Of a stretch of DNA of 64,000 bases, positions 32,770-46,340 are shown piece after piece. A model generated the notes under the pieces. The model did not search any database. It saw nothing but the letters and a program-made list of their open reading frames with translations, and had not been told where the DNA came from. Position numbers and translations under genes: made by a program. How positions within the stretch are numbered: position 1 is the first letter of the stretch; every line of letters starts with the position of its first letter. Source of the DNA: Phoronis australis (taxonomy: Eukaryota > Phoronida > Phoronidae); the NCBI GenBank assembly GCA_002633005.1, contig NMRA01000093.1:378567-442566 (forward strand). The letters are read 5' to 3'.

Positions 32770-35700
32770 ATCTGATGTTATTCCCGGCAAGTACGTCGTC
32801 TGCTAATCATGGTCAGCTGATGTGTCGTCACAATACACTAACCGGAAACTGAAACAGATAATTTAGGAGAGTGGCGTCTCCTGTAGGATAGTACGCAAAA
32901 AAATGTCGGAGTTGCGAATCTGTTGTCTATTATCTATGATGGTACTCGATATGCCTCGCCTTTTCAAACTACCCTTCGTCATAAACACTTTACTCTACGG
33001 TTTTGAAAACCAAATGCACATTGTTGGTCTTTTAGCTATTTTTGGCAGCAAAGTAGGTTTGAGTTGAAAACTGTCGTACCTGCTTCATACACTTAAGGTT
33101 ATGCAGAACCCTATAAAAATGGCCAAATTTGGCTGATTTTGAAACATCAAAAATGGCTTATCGAATTCATATGAAACTTTCAGATATTATGATTTATGCA
33201 CTGTTCTCAAAAAAGCTTTTAAGGTTAAGCTTAAAATGTTCCACTTTTGCATAATGTGCCATCAAAATATAAATCTTTTATGCTTTTTGTGCTTTTCTAA
33301 AAGTCATGGTCATGTGACCCAATTAACAACAGATTTGTAAAAAGTCAAAAATCGAATTTTGCAGGCTTTCTGCTTTCATAAAATATATACATAACTTGAA
33401 ATCTCTGGTTTTATAGATATTTTGCTAAATGCCCAGATTTGTGCGTCAAGTCCAACATAACCGTAATGCTAACAAAACAAAAACGAACTTTTAAATTAAC
33501 ATCTACCTTTATACTCAATATCGACATTTTTTGTTCTACTTTTGTGCGAACTCAAAGTAAATCATTATTCTGTACTCGAGTACATTATTGTTTACACGGA
33601 TGACTGTCTAATTCTAGTTTGCACTTATTGACCCCAGCATTAAAGCTCTAAGCTCGTGCATGGACTCAAAATTTCAAGTTTTTACTCGAGTTTGTAGCTC
33701 GAATCTACTAAGGTAATCAAGTGCAAACTTGCGCTAGACACTCCCCCGTGTGAACCATAACTGGCTCCAGACACTCACATTGAATTCGTACTAAAGTAAA
33801 CCAGATAATGTCAAATAAGTTCGAGTGCACTAAATAGTGTTTGTAAATCCAAAAGATCTCCGGGAACCGGTTCCCCAAAGCAAGCGTGGGAGGAACCATT
33901 GCATTTGCACTCTGTGATTTTAGTCGAAAGTCAATAACATGTGGTGCATTTGTAATATACTTAGGAAATACGTATTCAACACAGGTCACTCCAACGATCG
34001 ATCGGCTAAATAGTGGGAAGAAAAGGACAATTCATCTCTAGCCTTAGTGGTTGAGTTATTACATGGACGTAAAACGTACGACTCTGGTATCAAAATATCA
34101 CGGAGAAAGGCTTTTTAATTGGGCTCGACCCAAAAGCACACCCAAAGCCGGTTGAAATGCCCTGAAATCACACTGCATAAACTAACTCTTGATAACGACC
34201 ACCTACCGGGGATTTCCAAAAGACTCCACACCAACATAAAGTCCCCATGGGCGGGTGCTCTTTCGGAAACCAGACCCCAAAAACATCTCCATAGGGCTCT
34301 TTCGGGGAAGTTTTGCATTTCTGACATGGAACAAAGGTATGGGAAATGAGGTAAGATGTCATTTTTTCTCAAATTTAGTCTTAAAAGAACCATTAAAATG
34401 CTTTATGGTAATCGATGATTTGACAACGGAGGCGTCGCTGGTATTCACACGCTAATATTATGTTGGGATATAGTTAGGTTGCCACTCACGCTTAAAATGG
34501 TGATACACTCACAAGGCTTCGGACGCAAACTGGAACTCGTTCGGTCTAACCGGGATCCCCTGAATACATACCATTTATGAGTTGATTGTTCGAATTTCCA
34601 GTGGCGTCACTTACTCGTCTTAAAAAATTGTCAAATGAAGGTGTTTTGGTCGGCAATGCAAGTTACCGAAAGAGTCCACCACCTGTTTTCCGAAAGGGAC
34701 TCATGGTGGCTTTTTTGTTGGGGCGCACTTTTGAAAACCCTCGGCACTATGATATATAGTACCGACATGTAATTTAAGCTAATACTTCCAGCCAATCAAT
34801 TCAAATGGCGGGAATCATCCGATACCACAACGATAGTTCGCCATCTTACTTCCACTAACGAAATTGTTGAGGTGGTTTGTACGATGCATTTGGGACACGT
34901 GCATGGAGATCGATGGAATACTGGGAAAGAAAGAATAAACATGCCCGTTCGCTGATCAAAGCATTTACGACTAGATAAATATTCACATGGATAAGCTAAA
35001 GATTATTATCGAGTTTCTACGGACAAATAAGCACAAAATGAAAAGACATTCACCAGCATTACGTTTTGCAAATGTACTTCTTTATTTTTTTAACAATTTC
35101 TAATGTGAATTAACACTTAAACGTGGAACCACTTACGGAAAAGCTAACCAAGACAAGTAAAGCCGCAATGAATCAGGGTTATGTCTAACTAGCTAACTCT
35201 TAATGTAGACCCCTGACCGCTATAAAATTGGTTTCCATTGTTCCGTGGTCAGATGAGAAGTGCAAAGAAATGGTAATTTGTTTTTCATTGAGATCATGCG
35301 GCATCCAATATGATATGAAGAGCATGGGCAAGGGATCTAACATTTGTACTCGAAATCGAATGTCTCGAAATTATTTTTGACATCTTTGTTCTATTTAAGA
35401 TAAATGTCTATTGTTTTGTGCTTGAATAAACCATGGTTTACGTGGATGACTGTCTTGTCCTGGTGTGTGGTTTATGACACTAACATTAACGCTACAAGAG
35501 TGAACACTAAATTTTGAGTTTTCGCTCTAAAAATGTCTCGATTTTTACTCGAGTTAATAGTACAAAATTCGTGTGTCACCAACTACGATCTTGGACTAGA
35601 TACTTATTAGCATAAACCATAGCATACTTGAGCAGAGAAAAACACGCTTATCTTGCTTTCACACCAAAATGAACGAAGAATGTAAAAAAATATTTCGAGT

Positions 35701-36540
35701 TCGATTTCCAGTACAAAGATTAGACCCTTCCCTGTACTCACTAAAGCTATTTTGTGATGCCGATGTACGACTGGATCAACTGTGGACGCTAAAAAAACGT
35801 TCAAATGCAGTTAAATTGCCACAATAAGCTGTGCTTTGAAATGGATAACCGGAGTACCTAACGTTGAGCGTAACACCAAATTTCTGTCCTAAGTCTCGCG
35901 TCACACACCCAGGCTCAATAAATTGACTTGACGCCGCTAATCACTTTAGAATGGTTTCGACAGATAAGACAGAAATTAAGATCGGATAAACACACACACA
36001 TGTTGAATACTGAGGAATGATGGTAAATTTTCGTCCTGTGGGCTTCATGATTTTTATTTTTAGTGACAACTTGAGTAGGACTACTTCAACAATTACGTGT
36101 GATAACTGATATAAAAAAAAATATTCTTACTTCATTTGTGATTATTTGAGCAAATTATTAGGAAGTATTTGAGACGTCATTGCCGTTTGTTGACGATTGC
36201 AGTGCCTTCTCGCGATATTCGATTGGACCGAAGTTAAGCGTTCATAGTGCGCAGCATCGACGCTGCCCTGACTCCATCTGGTAACTGCGATGTTAACTGG
36301 AGCTGTTAACTTCGATCCAGGTCCGGAGTTAAGCGTCCATACTCACTGACCGCAACTCCCCAAACCATCGACGCGTCGACGTTAGCTATGAAAGGCCCTT
36401 AAGGGAAGAAATTGCTTCTCATTTGAGTAATTAGTAACAATCAACAAAACAACGAGTGCTTGGTCAAAAATTTAGAGGAAGACGTTCCGGCATAGATGTG
36501 CTTTATAACTTCTTCCATATTATCACGTGTTGTAGAAAGG
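32770..36540. other. Intergenic stretch
   Basis: Overlapping open frames on both strands at 34115-34455 match no family. Two diverged stretches (33540-33720 and 35380-35560) share ggatgactgtct and tttttactcgagtt blocks and may be old copies of one repeat. Around 36225-36345 a ccg(a/g)agttaagcg(t/t)cata block appears twice. Confidence 0.4.
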
Positions 36541-36558
36541 GAGCCATTGACACCAATA

Positions 36559-36847
36559 CAGGGGCGGATCCAGGATTTTGAATTAGGGGGGCCAGGGCAC
36601 AGGAATAACCAGAATTTAGGTAGATGCGCGGGCCCAGCCTAAATTGTGAGGATGCAGGGGTCTCAAATTTTGGGTTTGCGGACCTGTTGACTAAAAAATA
36701 TGGTAAACGGGTTTGTTCAGGGCCTATGCATTGTTTATTCACCCCCCGAGCCCCCTTGGTTGCTCGTAGCAATTCGCATCCGAACTCCCAAGTGCTATGT
36801 GGTACAATTTTAGGGGCCCATGCCCCCCCCCCCTAAATCCGCCACTG
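36559..36847. mobile_element. hAT-type MITE with 5-bp target duplication
   Basis: 289 bp with ends CAGGGGCGGATCCAGGATTT and the reverse complement of CAGTGGCGGATTTAGG, flanked on both sides by caata (36554-36558 and 36848-36852). Both ends are C/G-rich inside. There is no transposase. The CAG..CTG ends fit the hAT superfamily; a 5-bp rather than 8-bp duplication fits the hAT5-type subgroup. Confidence 0.88.
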
Positions 36848-36852
36848 CAATA

Positions 36853-38670
36853 TGGATCAAATTGGACCGTGCATTGAGCAGCAATTTTACTACAGTGCGG
36901 ATTTTTGTTTTCCAAGCAATTCGTCAGTTGTTTTTGTAAGCGCTTAATCCCGGTGATATTGCATTTAGCCCACTGAAACAATTAATTGTAACGATATATG
37001 CTTTAAGCAATAGGTCCAAATTTCTGATTCTAACATTGACAACGTTTTTGATTTTGTGGTACACAGAATAAATTTCCGCACTACCATCCGAGTGAAATTT
37101 AAATTTGTTTTGAAAAAAACGTGCCACCGTCAGCCCTACAGAACTGCGCCGAAGAAAATGTGCGACTTCCAAGTTGCATTTGGTATTAAAGTCTATAACG
37201 AACCATCATCAGCATAATCACAAAAACGCTTTGATAGTCTTCGACAGTTTAACATTCACAGAATGTTTGTGGTGTATATTCAAAACAACGAGTCACGTGA
37301 CTAATCGGTACGAGCAGCGCTAAGGTAAGCCCTTGGTCGAACGGGTACCTTTTTCATTCCTGTACGCCCAATGTTTGTGACCTATCAGTCCTGATGTGAC
37401 GCGAAGCCTACATGTCAGGACACAGGATTAGGAGATATACGAGATTTTTCGAGAAATTTTTGAAGGGTGCTAAAGTATAACTGAGTGGTAGTTTGACACT
37501 AGTAACTGTCAAATCGATAGCACGGTGGGGCTAACATGTAGAATAGAGGGGCGTTTTAGCGCCCTCTCGAAGCCTTGATGGTTGGTTACAGAATTCCGCT
37601 TAAGGTACTAGTATACAGAAGATCATACATTGTAGGCCTATATTGGTTGCTATTATATATATTTCATAGATATGATATATACCATACATAGACAGATTGT
37701 CTATATCATTTCACCTGTCATTGCGCACGTATTTAGCAGTAGACTTCAGAATCCATTAACTTGGAACTATGCAATAAATAATGCTCATATCAACTGTGTT
37801 CTTGACCCGATCATGTAAATGATATTTAGATAACCGCAAAAATCTCAGCCGAAATCTGACAAATCATCAAGAAGCACGTGATCTAATTAGGCGTATCCAA
37901 GCGCGCATGTCTAACAATAGCATGTATATTGTAGACAGAAATGGCGAATAGGCATCCCCTCCGGTTGGTACCAAAAAAGAGCGTCTGAATATCGCTTTGA
38001 GGACTTTCACGAAGATTTGTTGCACTTAAGACATTTTGGTTGCCCCCTCACTAATTCCTATATCGGCCTAAGTGCATTATCTCTTATTTTTAAAGTTTTT
38101 TATTAGTTTGAGTTAATGCGAGTGATAGTGTTGGCCCTACGGATTAAGTGGACTAACGTCTGATTATAAATTTTACGTGTACATCTAATTACCGTGCAGG
38201 GCTGTGAGCGAGTGGAGAACCCTATGGGCCCGTGATCGAAATACCACGTTTTTCGGGTTTTGTACACATGTTCACAAGACTCGGTCTTCCGTGTATCTTC
38301 ATGTTATTATTCAGTCGTATCGCTGTTGAATTTCAATTTTAAATACCGAATTGTTTATATACAATGGATGAGCAATACATAAAAAATATAATACCAGGAA
38401 ACGTGAGGATATCCACAGTTATACTTCCAGTGTATGGATTATTTTTTCACGTAGATCATCTGTGTAGTATTATCCACACTAATAACGATAAATTCTGATT
38501 GCATTTTCCTTTCATAGAAGCCGACTTACCAACAGAACCCGGTCTCTTAGAAGATTAAAAAAACGCCGTGTCTCGGAAAAGGTTGAATGAAGTCCCGTCC
38601 ACAATCAGACTTACCCTGGAACAACTTGTGCACTACCGCTTTAAGTGGAGCGTCCACACACATGCGCACG

Positions 38671-38718
<48 letters not shown>

Positions 38719-41700
38719 ATCCGACGGTTGTCGCTTTGTGCATGACAAGAGACTCGCTGGTCCCCTACGTGCCTAGCCAGCACACATGTATCACGCAGTG
38801 GCACGCGCTTTAGCATTGGTTGATGTAACCTCAGCAGTCATTGGTTAGCTTTACAACACCGTGAAAAAATGGCGAATTGTGAACGATTTTTAGTCTTGTT
38901 TTGCAAGTGGCGACGCAGCAACTATTTCGTTTCTGCAGAGATGTTTAATAGCCGTGTGCTTGAAGCACATATATGTACAATAAACACTATCTGGCTGATT
39001 TAACCGTTGCGGTATTCATACTGTATGAATACAGGACAGTATCGTAAACAAAAGTCATCGACAGTAGAAAGATGCACTCCAAAAAAGCGCAACCACAATT
39101 TCTAGGATTCACATTTCCTGAACATGAATTTTAAGAACCGATTTGTCTGTACAACAGACCACATTTACACTTCAGTCCATCACTCATGCCTGTTGAGAAT
39201 TCGACCAGCCAATCAGAAACGCCAGTGTAAAAAAAATTTCCCGAAGAAAATTAAGTGATACCTGCGTGCTGGCTATCGACCCCTAGCGGCACGCAGGAAA
39301 CCAGCGAGGACAATAGACTGCTGATGCGAATACGGCGTAAAGGATGACCCGTTTATATGTAACTGCGGCACTTGGGCCTTGTCCCGGGTTTATGGTCAGA
39401 GAGGCGATTAGAAGTGGCGCAACCTCACTTACCCTAGAACAATACCCTACGTCGATAAGGTGGGGTAAGCTGTCAAAAGTGGGGCAATCAGTTAGTTTAA
39501 GTAGCGCCCAAACCTAGCGACAACTCGTTCCAGAAGTACCTTGTTTTATGGCAAGTCTGTGGGTGGACGGCACTACACAGATTAATCATCCGGGTTCTTA
39601 TGTATTTCTAGTCTGAGTGTTTTTACTACATGTAGTTCCTGATGTGCTTCTAAGTGCGCGTGTGTGTGGACGGGACTTAAATTGAGTAATCGTGCCCTGA
39701 GTTGTGAATTCTTAATATCCCTAGAATCAGTGATGTTAAATCATGCACGATCAGCAATATTGAAATAAAATAAATTGGACGTCTTGGCTGGAACTGTAAG
39801 TCAATGTTCGCGTCAGGCGCCCTCGTTACTCACAAACGTTCTTCGTCAGCTACAGTAAGACTGGCGCCTAATCCGAAAACCATTTATATTCAAATAAGTA
39901 TTTCTCTTAATGTAAGACTTTCTTGGTCCGAGAAAAGCCGAAGTTATGCAGACTGCGTTGTTTATGCACACCATTAACGAGATGTCAACTGATTCGATAT
40001 TATAATGTTTGGACAAATATTACGTCTCGATGCTGTAATAACTTTAACGGGGTAGTGCCGAAGTCATGATGAAAATTAACAAGGCTATCGCATTAATTTT
40101 TCATTTATCTTATGACGCTCGGTCCACCAGTGTTTCCGCTTGACGAGCGCCAGGAAGTACAGCTACTGCAGTAAGAGAGTTTTTGTGTGAGGACATTTCC
40201 AAGGTAATAGGGCTCGGTTGGGTGAAAGCACAGAATAGAGTTCAAGAAATCGAGTTCATGGAAATCCAAGAATATTATGACTGAACAGAACATACCAACA
40301 GCATGGCGTCGCTTGGTTTTGTATTGCCCTCATAAGTGGTGAGAAGACGCTAATCCATTCAATGATTTCTGTACCACTCTACATCATAGTGGATGACTCA
40401 TTATTGTGTATATTATGCAATTTACTGATATACAGAGCAATTTGTTCTAGTGCTCATAAATCTAAACAGAAACTCAGCATGACGATTATCAGAAACGACT
40501 GTCGGGGAACTACGCGGTTCTGTCGACCAGCTTTTTGGCAACGAACACGGAATGACGCTTGTCCCTTACACCAGTCTCTTAACCCAATGTCCTTTTCGAG
40601 CTAAAACACGAGTTTTTGTTTAACCCTTACAAAGAAAATCAGCAATATTCAGATCGGGAATCAAAGAGCAGAGCACGACGATGGACATACCACGCTTACC
40701 AGACGTTGGTGGTTGAAGACAGCGTTGTCTTCAGCGGTACATGAACAGTAAACGTGCAGTAACTTTAGTTCGCTATCGTTCACTATTGAAAAACCATAAT
40801 GTACATGTACAGAATTTAGAAAGCCCGCAGGCCATATCTCGTTTTAGGAAAAAATACTTACTAAATTCACTAACTTCTAATTTATTTAAGTTTCAGAATA
40901 ACGATTGCGCATCAACTTCACTTGAGTTTTTCTCAGGCTTAAAGAATTTCCACGTCTAAAATTAATAAATGCCAAATATCGTTGTGTATTCAATGAGACG
41001 TGGTGAAAATTTGCTTCAAAATCGCGTACAGACTTTTAATTGTGTAGCAAAATAGTGTGTTGTTTTACAGGTAATAAAAAATTAAGGACCAAATCAGACA
41101 TGAACGCCGTTCCGCCACTGAAAGGTGTCATTTTTAAAAATCGCTTCCTATCAGTAAAGTTCTGTTTCCGCTTCAGTGCACAGACGTTCCTTTCGTGGCG
41201 GTGAGAAAACGTTCTTTCATTACGTCTTTAATTCGACGCTGGCTATTGTGAAACCAATATATGTTATATCTTATTGCGAAACCAATATCTTATACGTTAC
41301 ACGATGAAAAAGAACAGGTGCCAAGAGTTCCTCCGAGCAGGTGTCAGCAGAGAACTGCTGAAAATATACGTAATTGCGAGAGATTGAGAACTTCCCCAAA
41401 AGCAAACATAAAAATTGCCACGGAAAATCTATAGCGTTAATGCATTGCTATTGTGAATAATTTTGATCGGTAACGAACACCAAGATTACGAGCATTGTCT
41501 CATAAATAGCTAAATATCGATTTTCAAATAACACGACTTGACAAATGTCAAGGTACAAGAGTTGTAACTACGCTGATTAAGGACGATTCTTTTCATTGAC
41601 TGCGCTTAAAACATTCATATACTGTGTAAACTAAACAAGTCAGTGACTTAAAAGTCACCGTAATGAGCAGCCAAACTTAATTAACGTGTCATTCGAATAA

Positions 41701-41927
41701 ACAAATAAACTATTTTTGTGTCTCGTGTTTTAAGTACTTCGTAACGGATGTGATCTAAGAAAAAAATAGCACAGCGTGTTTCGAGGAACGCAAGATCAAG
41801 TATCGCACTTCTTGTTTGTTGATAACGAAAATCGATTAATCTGAAATTACATTGTTCAAGATGTCTTCACGAGATGTAACACTATAGCGTTAGAAAGATA
41901 CTTTTAGCTGTGTGTTACGTTATAGGC
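36853..41927. other. Intergenic stretch without supported gene
   Basis: Contains the microsatellite at 38655. At 40667-40735 the minus strand reads gaagacaacgctgtcttcaa then ccaccaacgtctggt, a possible retroelement tail. No exon could be supported. Confidence 0.55.
38655..38718. repeat. (CA)n microsatellite
   Basis: About 64 bp of ca dinucleotides, with cgcacg variants at the left end. Confidence 0.95.
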
Positions 41928-41975
41928 CAGTGGCGGATTCAGGGTGGTCAAAAGACCACGATCCCCACCTAACTT
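41928..41975 (+). mobile_element. Single hAT-type MITE end
   Basis: Starts CAGTGGCGGATTCAGGGTGG, like the ends of the 36559, 50022 and 54133 copies. No matching right end was found downstream, so the copy is probably truncated. Confidence 0.4.
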
Positions 41976-42739
41976 TGCGCCAATTAAGTTCCAGCAAATA
42001 CATTCGTTCTCTTTAGAGACTCTTTGCGTGGTTACGCTCTCAACTCATGAAAACACTGGTGATCGCAGTTCTTTCTCAAGAATCCTAAACAACTACAGTT
42101 CTCTTTCTTTGTAACAGCAGAATTAGGTGTATGGGAATTTCTGTCATGCGTTTTACCACAGGACTGTCACTAAGTGCTCAAAGTAAAGCCTCCGATTTTT
42201 TTTCATTTTTGACAGCCAAACTCTATCGAGCTTAAAAGTCTTGACAGAAAATTGTTATTCGTAACAAGGGCGCGGATTACGTCAGCGCCACAAGTCAAAT
42301 CAAATGTACACTAAGAAGTCATTCAAGGTAACATGATTTGGAAATATCCTAGGATTAATTATATTTTAGTAGAAAACTTAAGTTAGAATAAGCTAGACTA
42401 TTCTTTTTCATTTTAACGGAAATTTTTCTTACCAGGTTAAGTCTTCTCTGTTGTGCCTGACCTAGCTGTGTTGGTATAAGCTGATATTATCTAAACTGCA
42501 TGGACCGCCAACTTATATTCAATGAACAAAATTTGTGACCTTGCGCACAAGCCGAGACCACCGGAAGGTCACTAATCACGCGCGGCGTCTGGTGTTAAGC
42601 ACTTTTTTCCTCCGGCAAGTACATGTACTGTACGTCGTCGAGCGGCACAGAACAGTTTTGCCTAGCAGAACACACACCAATGGACTTGTCACCTCGTCAC
42701 TCTGTCGAAAACCGTATGCAAAGAATGAAAAACTTCCCA

Positions 42740-43800
42740 TCATAAGCATTACAGATGAGCGCAGAAAATTTATTCTGTACTGTACTTTTTGTCCCTTTCA
42801 CTCCTACTGAAAAACAGGGTAGGCTGGGAAAAAGGGACAAAAAACGCAAAACAGACACTTTTCACCCCAAGACCACCAATTTCCTGCCGATGCATGACAT
42901 AAGTCAACATCAGATTGTGAAAGTAAATTTCCTGTAAATTGCAAAAAATGTAGTCCAAAAGTACTGTCAAGCAGTCTCAGTCGCTACCCAGCAATGTTCA
43001 AATGGTAGCACTGAACAGTTAGGCTGTAGCCACAGGGCATTTTCTAGTCCTCTAGAATTTAAATACAGTGTGTGTGTGTCAGGTTTGGCCGGTGGTTTGA
43101 GGAATTTGTTGAAAACAATTGCCAGGAAATTGATTTACTTATGTTTTTGAATGAGAAAAGCCAAATTTTTTAGCCATGACCTACTTTCCATGCAAAATGG
43201 TGGCTGTCGTTTGCTTTCAACCCCTGTCGCCTGCTTACTGAGAAACCGGGTGCGATTTCAGGTGGCTGTCAGACAGATCGAAATCACCAAAAAAGTAGCT
43301 AGTAAGGGCGTACTACGACATTTTCAAAATCTAGAGAGAACGAGCATTCTAAATCTGTTGTCAGATTTTTGCACTTGCAGGGATGTAGTAGATTTGGGGA
43401 GAAAACTGTCAAATTTGGTGGTTTGGTCTTATTTTTGTGTGCCGGTATTTTTTCCCGATGTGAATTAAGCGATTAAAAATCTGTAGCATAATTAAGTTTT
43501 AGTTATCATGAGTAGTGCTTTTGAATTGGGAACGCCAAAGAACCTTTTGTTTTTTCAGACTCTTCATAAGGACGTGAGATAAGGACTCGTCTCCACTTGG
43601 GTGCGTGTCGGCAGCCAAAAGCCTGTAACAACTGTAGTATGCCTTCAATTGAACATGGGGCCGCCATCGTGAAGAGTGCAGCTCCAACCGAGCAAGTGGT
43701 CTTTTCGCATTCCCAACATGTTCACAAATACAAACAAACCAGATTCACTGAGCCCACATGCAAGTACCCCAAGCCTGGCCTACCACTAGAATTTATTTTT
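42740..43800 (-). repeat. Rearranged dispersed repeat, partner of 4930-5410
   Basis: 42740-43010 and 43570-43800 match the reverse complement of 5160-5410 and 4930-5110 respectively. Between them, 43150-43450 resembles the same repeat in plus orientation (gaaaccgggtgcgatttcagg against gaaattggccgcgatttcagg in the first copy). This suggests a copy with an internal inversion, or two copies inserted head to head. No protein family was recognised. Confidence 0.55.
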
Positions 43801-44049
43801 TGAAACTTCAAATTGACCGCGGCTGCAGCTGTTCAGCGCCACCTCTGCTCGGTAATCGGAAGCTGAAGTTGTGCATAGGAAGAGAGTGGTACATGTACCT
43901 GCTGTGGGAATTCCATAAGAAAATAAAGGAGTTTAAACTTTTTTATGAATGTGATAATACTTAAAATTTTTCAAATGAGGTTGGAGCAGCAGTTTTAAAT
44001 GCATAATATAAATCTGTTTAATTTGCTGGTCAACAAATAATTCCAATAA

Positions 44050-46012
44050 ACTGTGTTCTACATCAGGAACTGATGTCTCTCTGGAAAGTAATACATCTTT
44101 TGTCCATGGCGTATCAATCTAATCAGGTGCAAAGTCGTGCATGCTATTGGCTCTATCATTAATCGGACTATCTGAAATTTTCATTACCTTGACCAGAGCA
44201 ATGTACTTTATCCAATTGCTTAGTTTGTATCTTTCCTTTAAAACCTCCCAGGATAATAATTTATTTTCGAAATCTAATAAGTCTTGAACAAAAACAATTC
44301 CAGCATTGTAATAGTTGATGCATAATTAGATTTTAAGATTAAACAACTTCCATACTGTCTATAAATATATTTAGGCAATATATCCCATTCTTTATTTTTT
44401 CCTTCTAAAAACGTTTATTCCATTTAATTAACAAGGATTTATACAAAATGTTGACATCTGTAACAGCTAAGCCCCCTCTTTCCCTGCTATTTACAGCAAT
44501 AACTCTTCTAACTCTTGAGGGGTTTATTTTGCCATATGAAACCCTGGATAATATTATTTATCTCCCATCGTTTGTTAAGAGGCATATCTAATCTATTCAT
44601 AACATAAATTATTTTGGACATAGCAAGCGTTTTGATCACCTCAATTATTCCAAATAAGGAAATATTTTGGCTTTTCCATATATCTAATTTTTTTATTTTT
44701 TTATTTTTGTCATCATAACCATTAGCATTGTTTCTTTCCTTATTGTGTCCAAAATATATGCCCAAACATTTGAGTGGCTTTCCAGTCCATTTAAAGTTAT
44801 ACAAAATTTCATTGCATTCTTTATCTTTGCCAAGATGGAGGCCTTCACGCTTATTTGGATTTAACTTTAGTCCAGAGACTTCCCCAAAACTTTGAAAGAA
44901 GTCTAGTAAATTAGAACCCGATGTCTTGTCTTGAAGAAATATTGTTGTATCGTCAGCATACTGCAATATCTTAAATTCATATCCTTCAATATTAATATCT
45001 CTAATTAAATTACTTTTTCTAATATAATTCGCCATTACGTCGACACATAAACAAAATAACTGACCTGACAATGAGTCTCCTTGTCTGACACCTCTTTTAA
45101 GTTTAACGTGGTCAGTGGACAAGCCATTGTTAATCACACAGGAAATGGGGTTGTTATAGAGAATGTTAACCCATTTTTTTTAAATTGGGGCCAAAATTAA
45201 AGGCATTCAAAACCTTATGAATAAATTTCCATTCAATTTTGTCATACGCTTTTTGAAGTCCAAAAATAGGATGTGGCCTTGAACTTTATTTAACTTTGTA
45301 TATGCAATAACATCTTCAATTATTCTTATATTGTAACCAATAAATCTCTCTTTAACAGCACTTTGATTAATATGTATCAACTGATGTATACAAGTATTTA
45401 CACGTGACGTCAGAACTTTGGTTAACAGTTTGTAATCAATGTTTAACAATGTTATTGGTCTCCGGAAATCTAATGACTGTAATTCTGAGTCATCTTTAGA
45501 CTTAGGTATAACAGTTATAATTCCTCTATTTTGTGAGGGAGACAAACTTCCAACTTAAAGGCTGTATTCAAAAGACTCAAAAAGAGGACCCTTAATTTCT
45601 TCCCAAAAACATTTATAAAACTCATAACTCAAACCATCCGTTCCTGGCGATTTGTTGTTCTTAGTATTTTTAAAGTTTCATAAAATTCAGCTTGTGTAAA
45701 ATCCCTATCTAGAAATTCAGTATCATTGACTGATAGAGTGTCGGGCAATTCAAACATATTGAGAAAATTTAAATTTGTTTCCAAATTGCTATTATCACTG
45801 CTATACAACTTAGAGCAATAATCGTATATGTCCTTCCTTATTAAGCCCTGGCCTCTAATAAATTGTTCATTATTACCTGTATGCTCTGTAATACATTTTT
45901 TCTTGTAGTTCCTTTTTTCCAAGTTGCCAAAATATTTGAAGTTACCTTCTCCATTTTCTATCCATTGAGCTCTTTTTATGAAGGTGTTTCCAATCTTTAA
46001 TCTATTATCTAC
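44050..46012 (-). mobile_element. L1/Tx1-like LINE, reverse transcriptase part, decayed
   Basis: Read right to left. A pre-RT segment (45629-46012; IKRAQWIENGEGNFKYF, LEKRNYKKKCI) is followed by RT motifs in 45207-45545 (DFRRPITLLNIDYKLLTKVL and LFLDFKK). In 44508-45137 come GVRQGDSLSGQLFCLCVD and the catalytic YADDTTIFLQ, then SGLKLNPNK and KCLGIYFG. A C-terminal piece with GGLAVTDVNILYKSLL lies near 44410-44480. At least three frameshifts and several stops separate the parts. The endonuclease domain is missing on this strand. Bases 46013-46204 continue the open frame but do not resemble the element. Confidence 0.88.
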
Positions 46013-46340
46013 GCTGTCACAGAGCAACGGCCTGTGTAATGTACAGACATAGACTAGGAGGCAAACCACACAAGCTTTCTGTAAACCAGTATTGATGAGG
46101 GCTGCTGCGGTAAAAGCCAATACACTTACAAAGTAATTGGTCATGATATTAAGGAAGTAAAGAGCCCCGTTGGATTTTCTCTGAGGCAGCCCGTATTGAG
46201 ACATTCAATTTACTTTTGCAATATTAACGGTCTGCGGGAATGAGATTTCCTTTCGATCAACATGTAGATAGATACTAAAACTGGTAATATTGGTTTAAAA
46301 TTTTGAAGTGCTCGGAAAATAAGTACATATATGTTAAAAT

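Noticed and set aside
34041-34095. Possible tRNA (A-box-like tagccttagtggttgag)
   Set aside because: No B box at the right distance and no cloverleaf.
34115-34455. Overlapping open frames on both strands
   Set aside because: No family similarity and no splice signals; mirror frames of the same DNA.
40105-40293. Minus-strand 62-codon frame ending near a CpG-containing stretch
   Set aside because: The plus strand over 40110-40170 is equally open. Neither strand gives a recognisable peptide with consistent splice sites.
40667-40735. Possible Penelope-like tail (gaagacaacgctgtcttcaa)
   Set aside because: The stem is present but no coding remnant is recognisable nearby; left as a note only.
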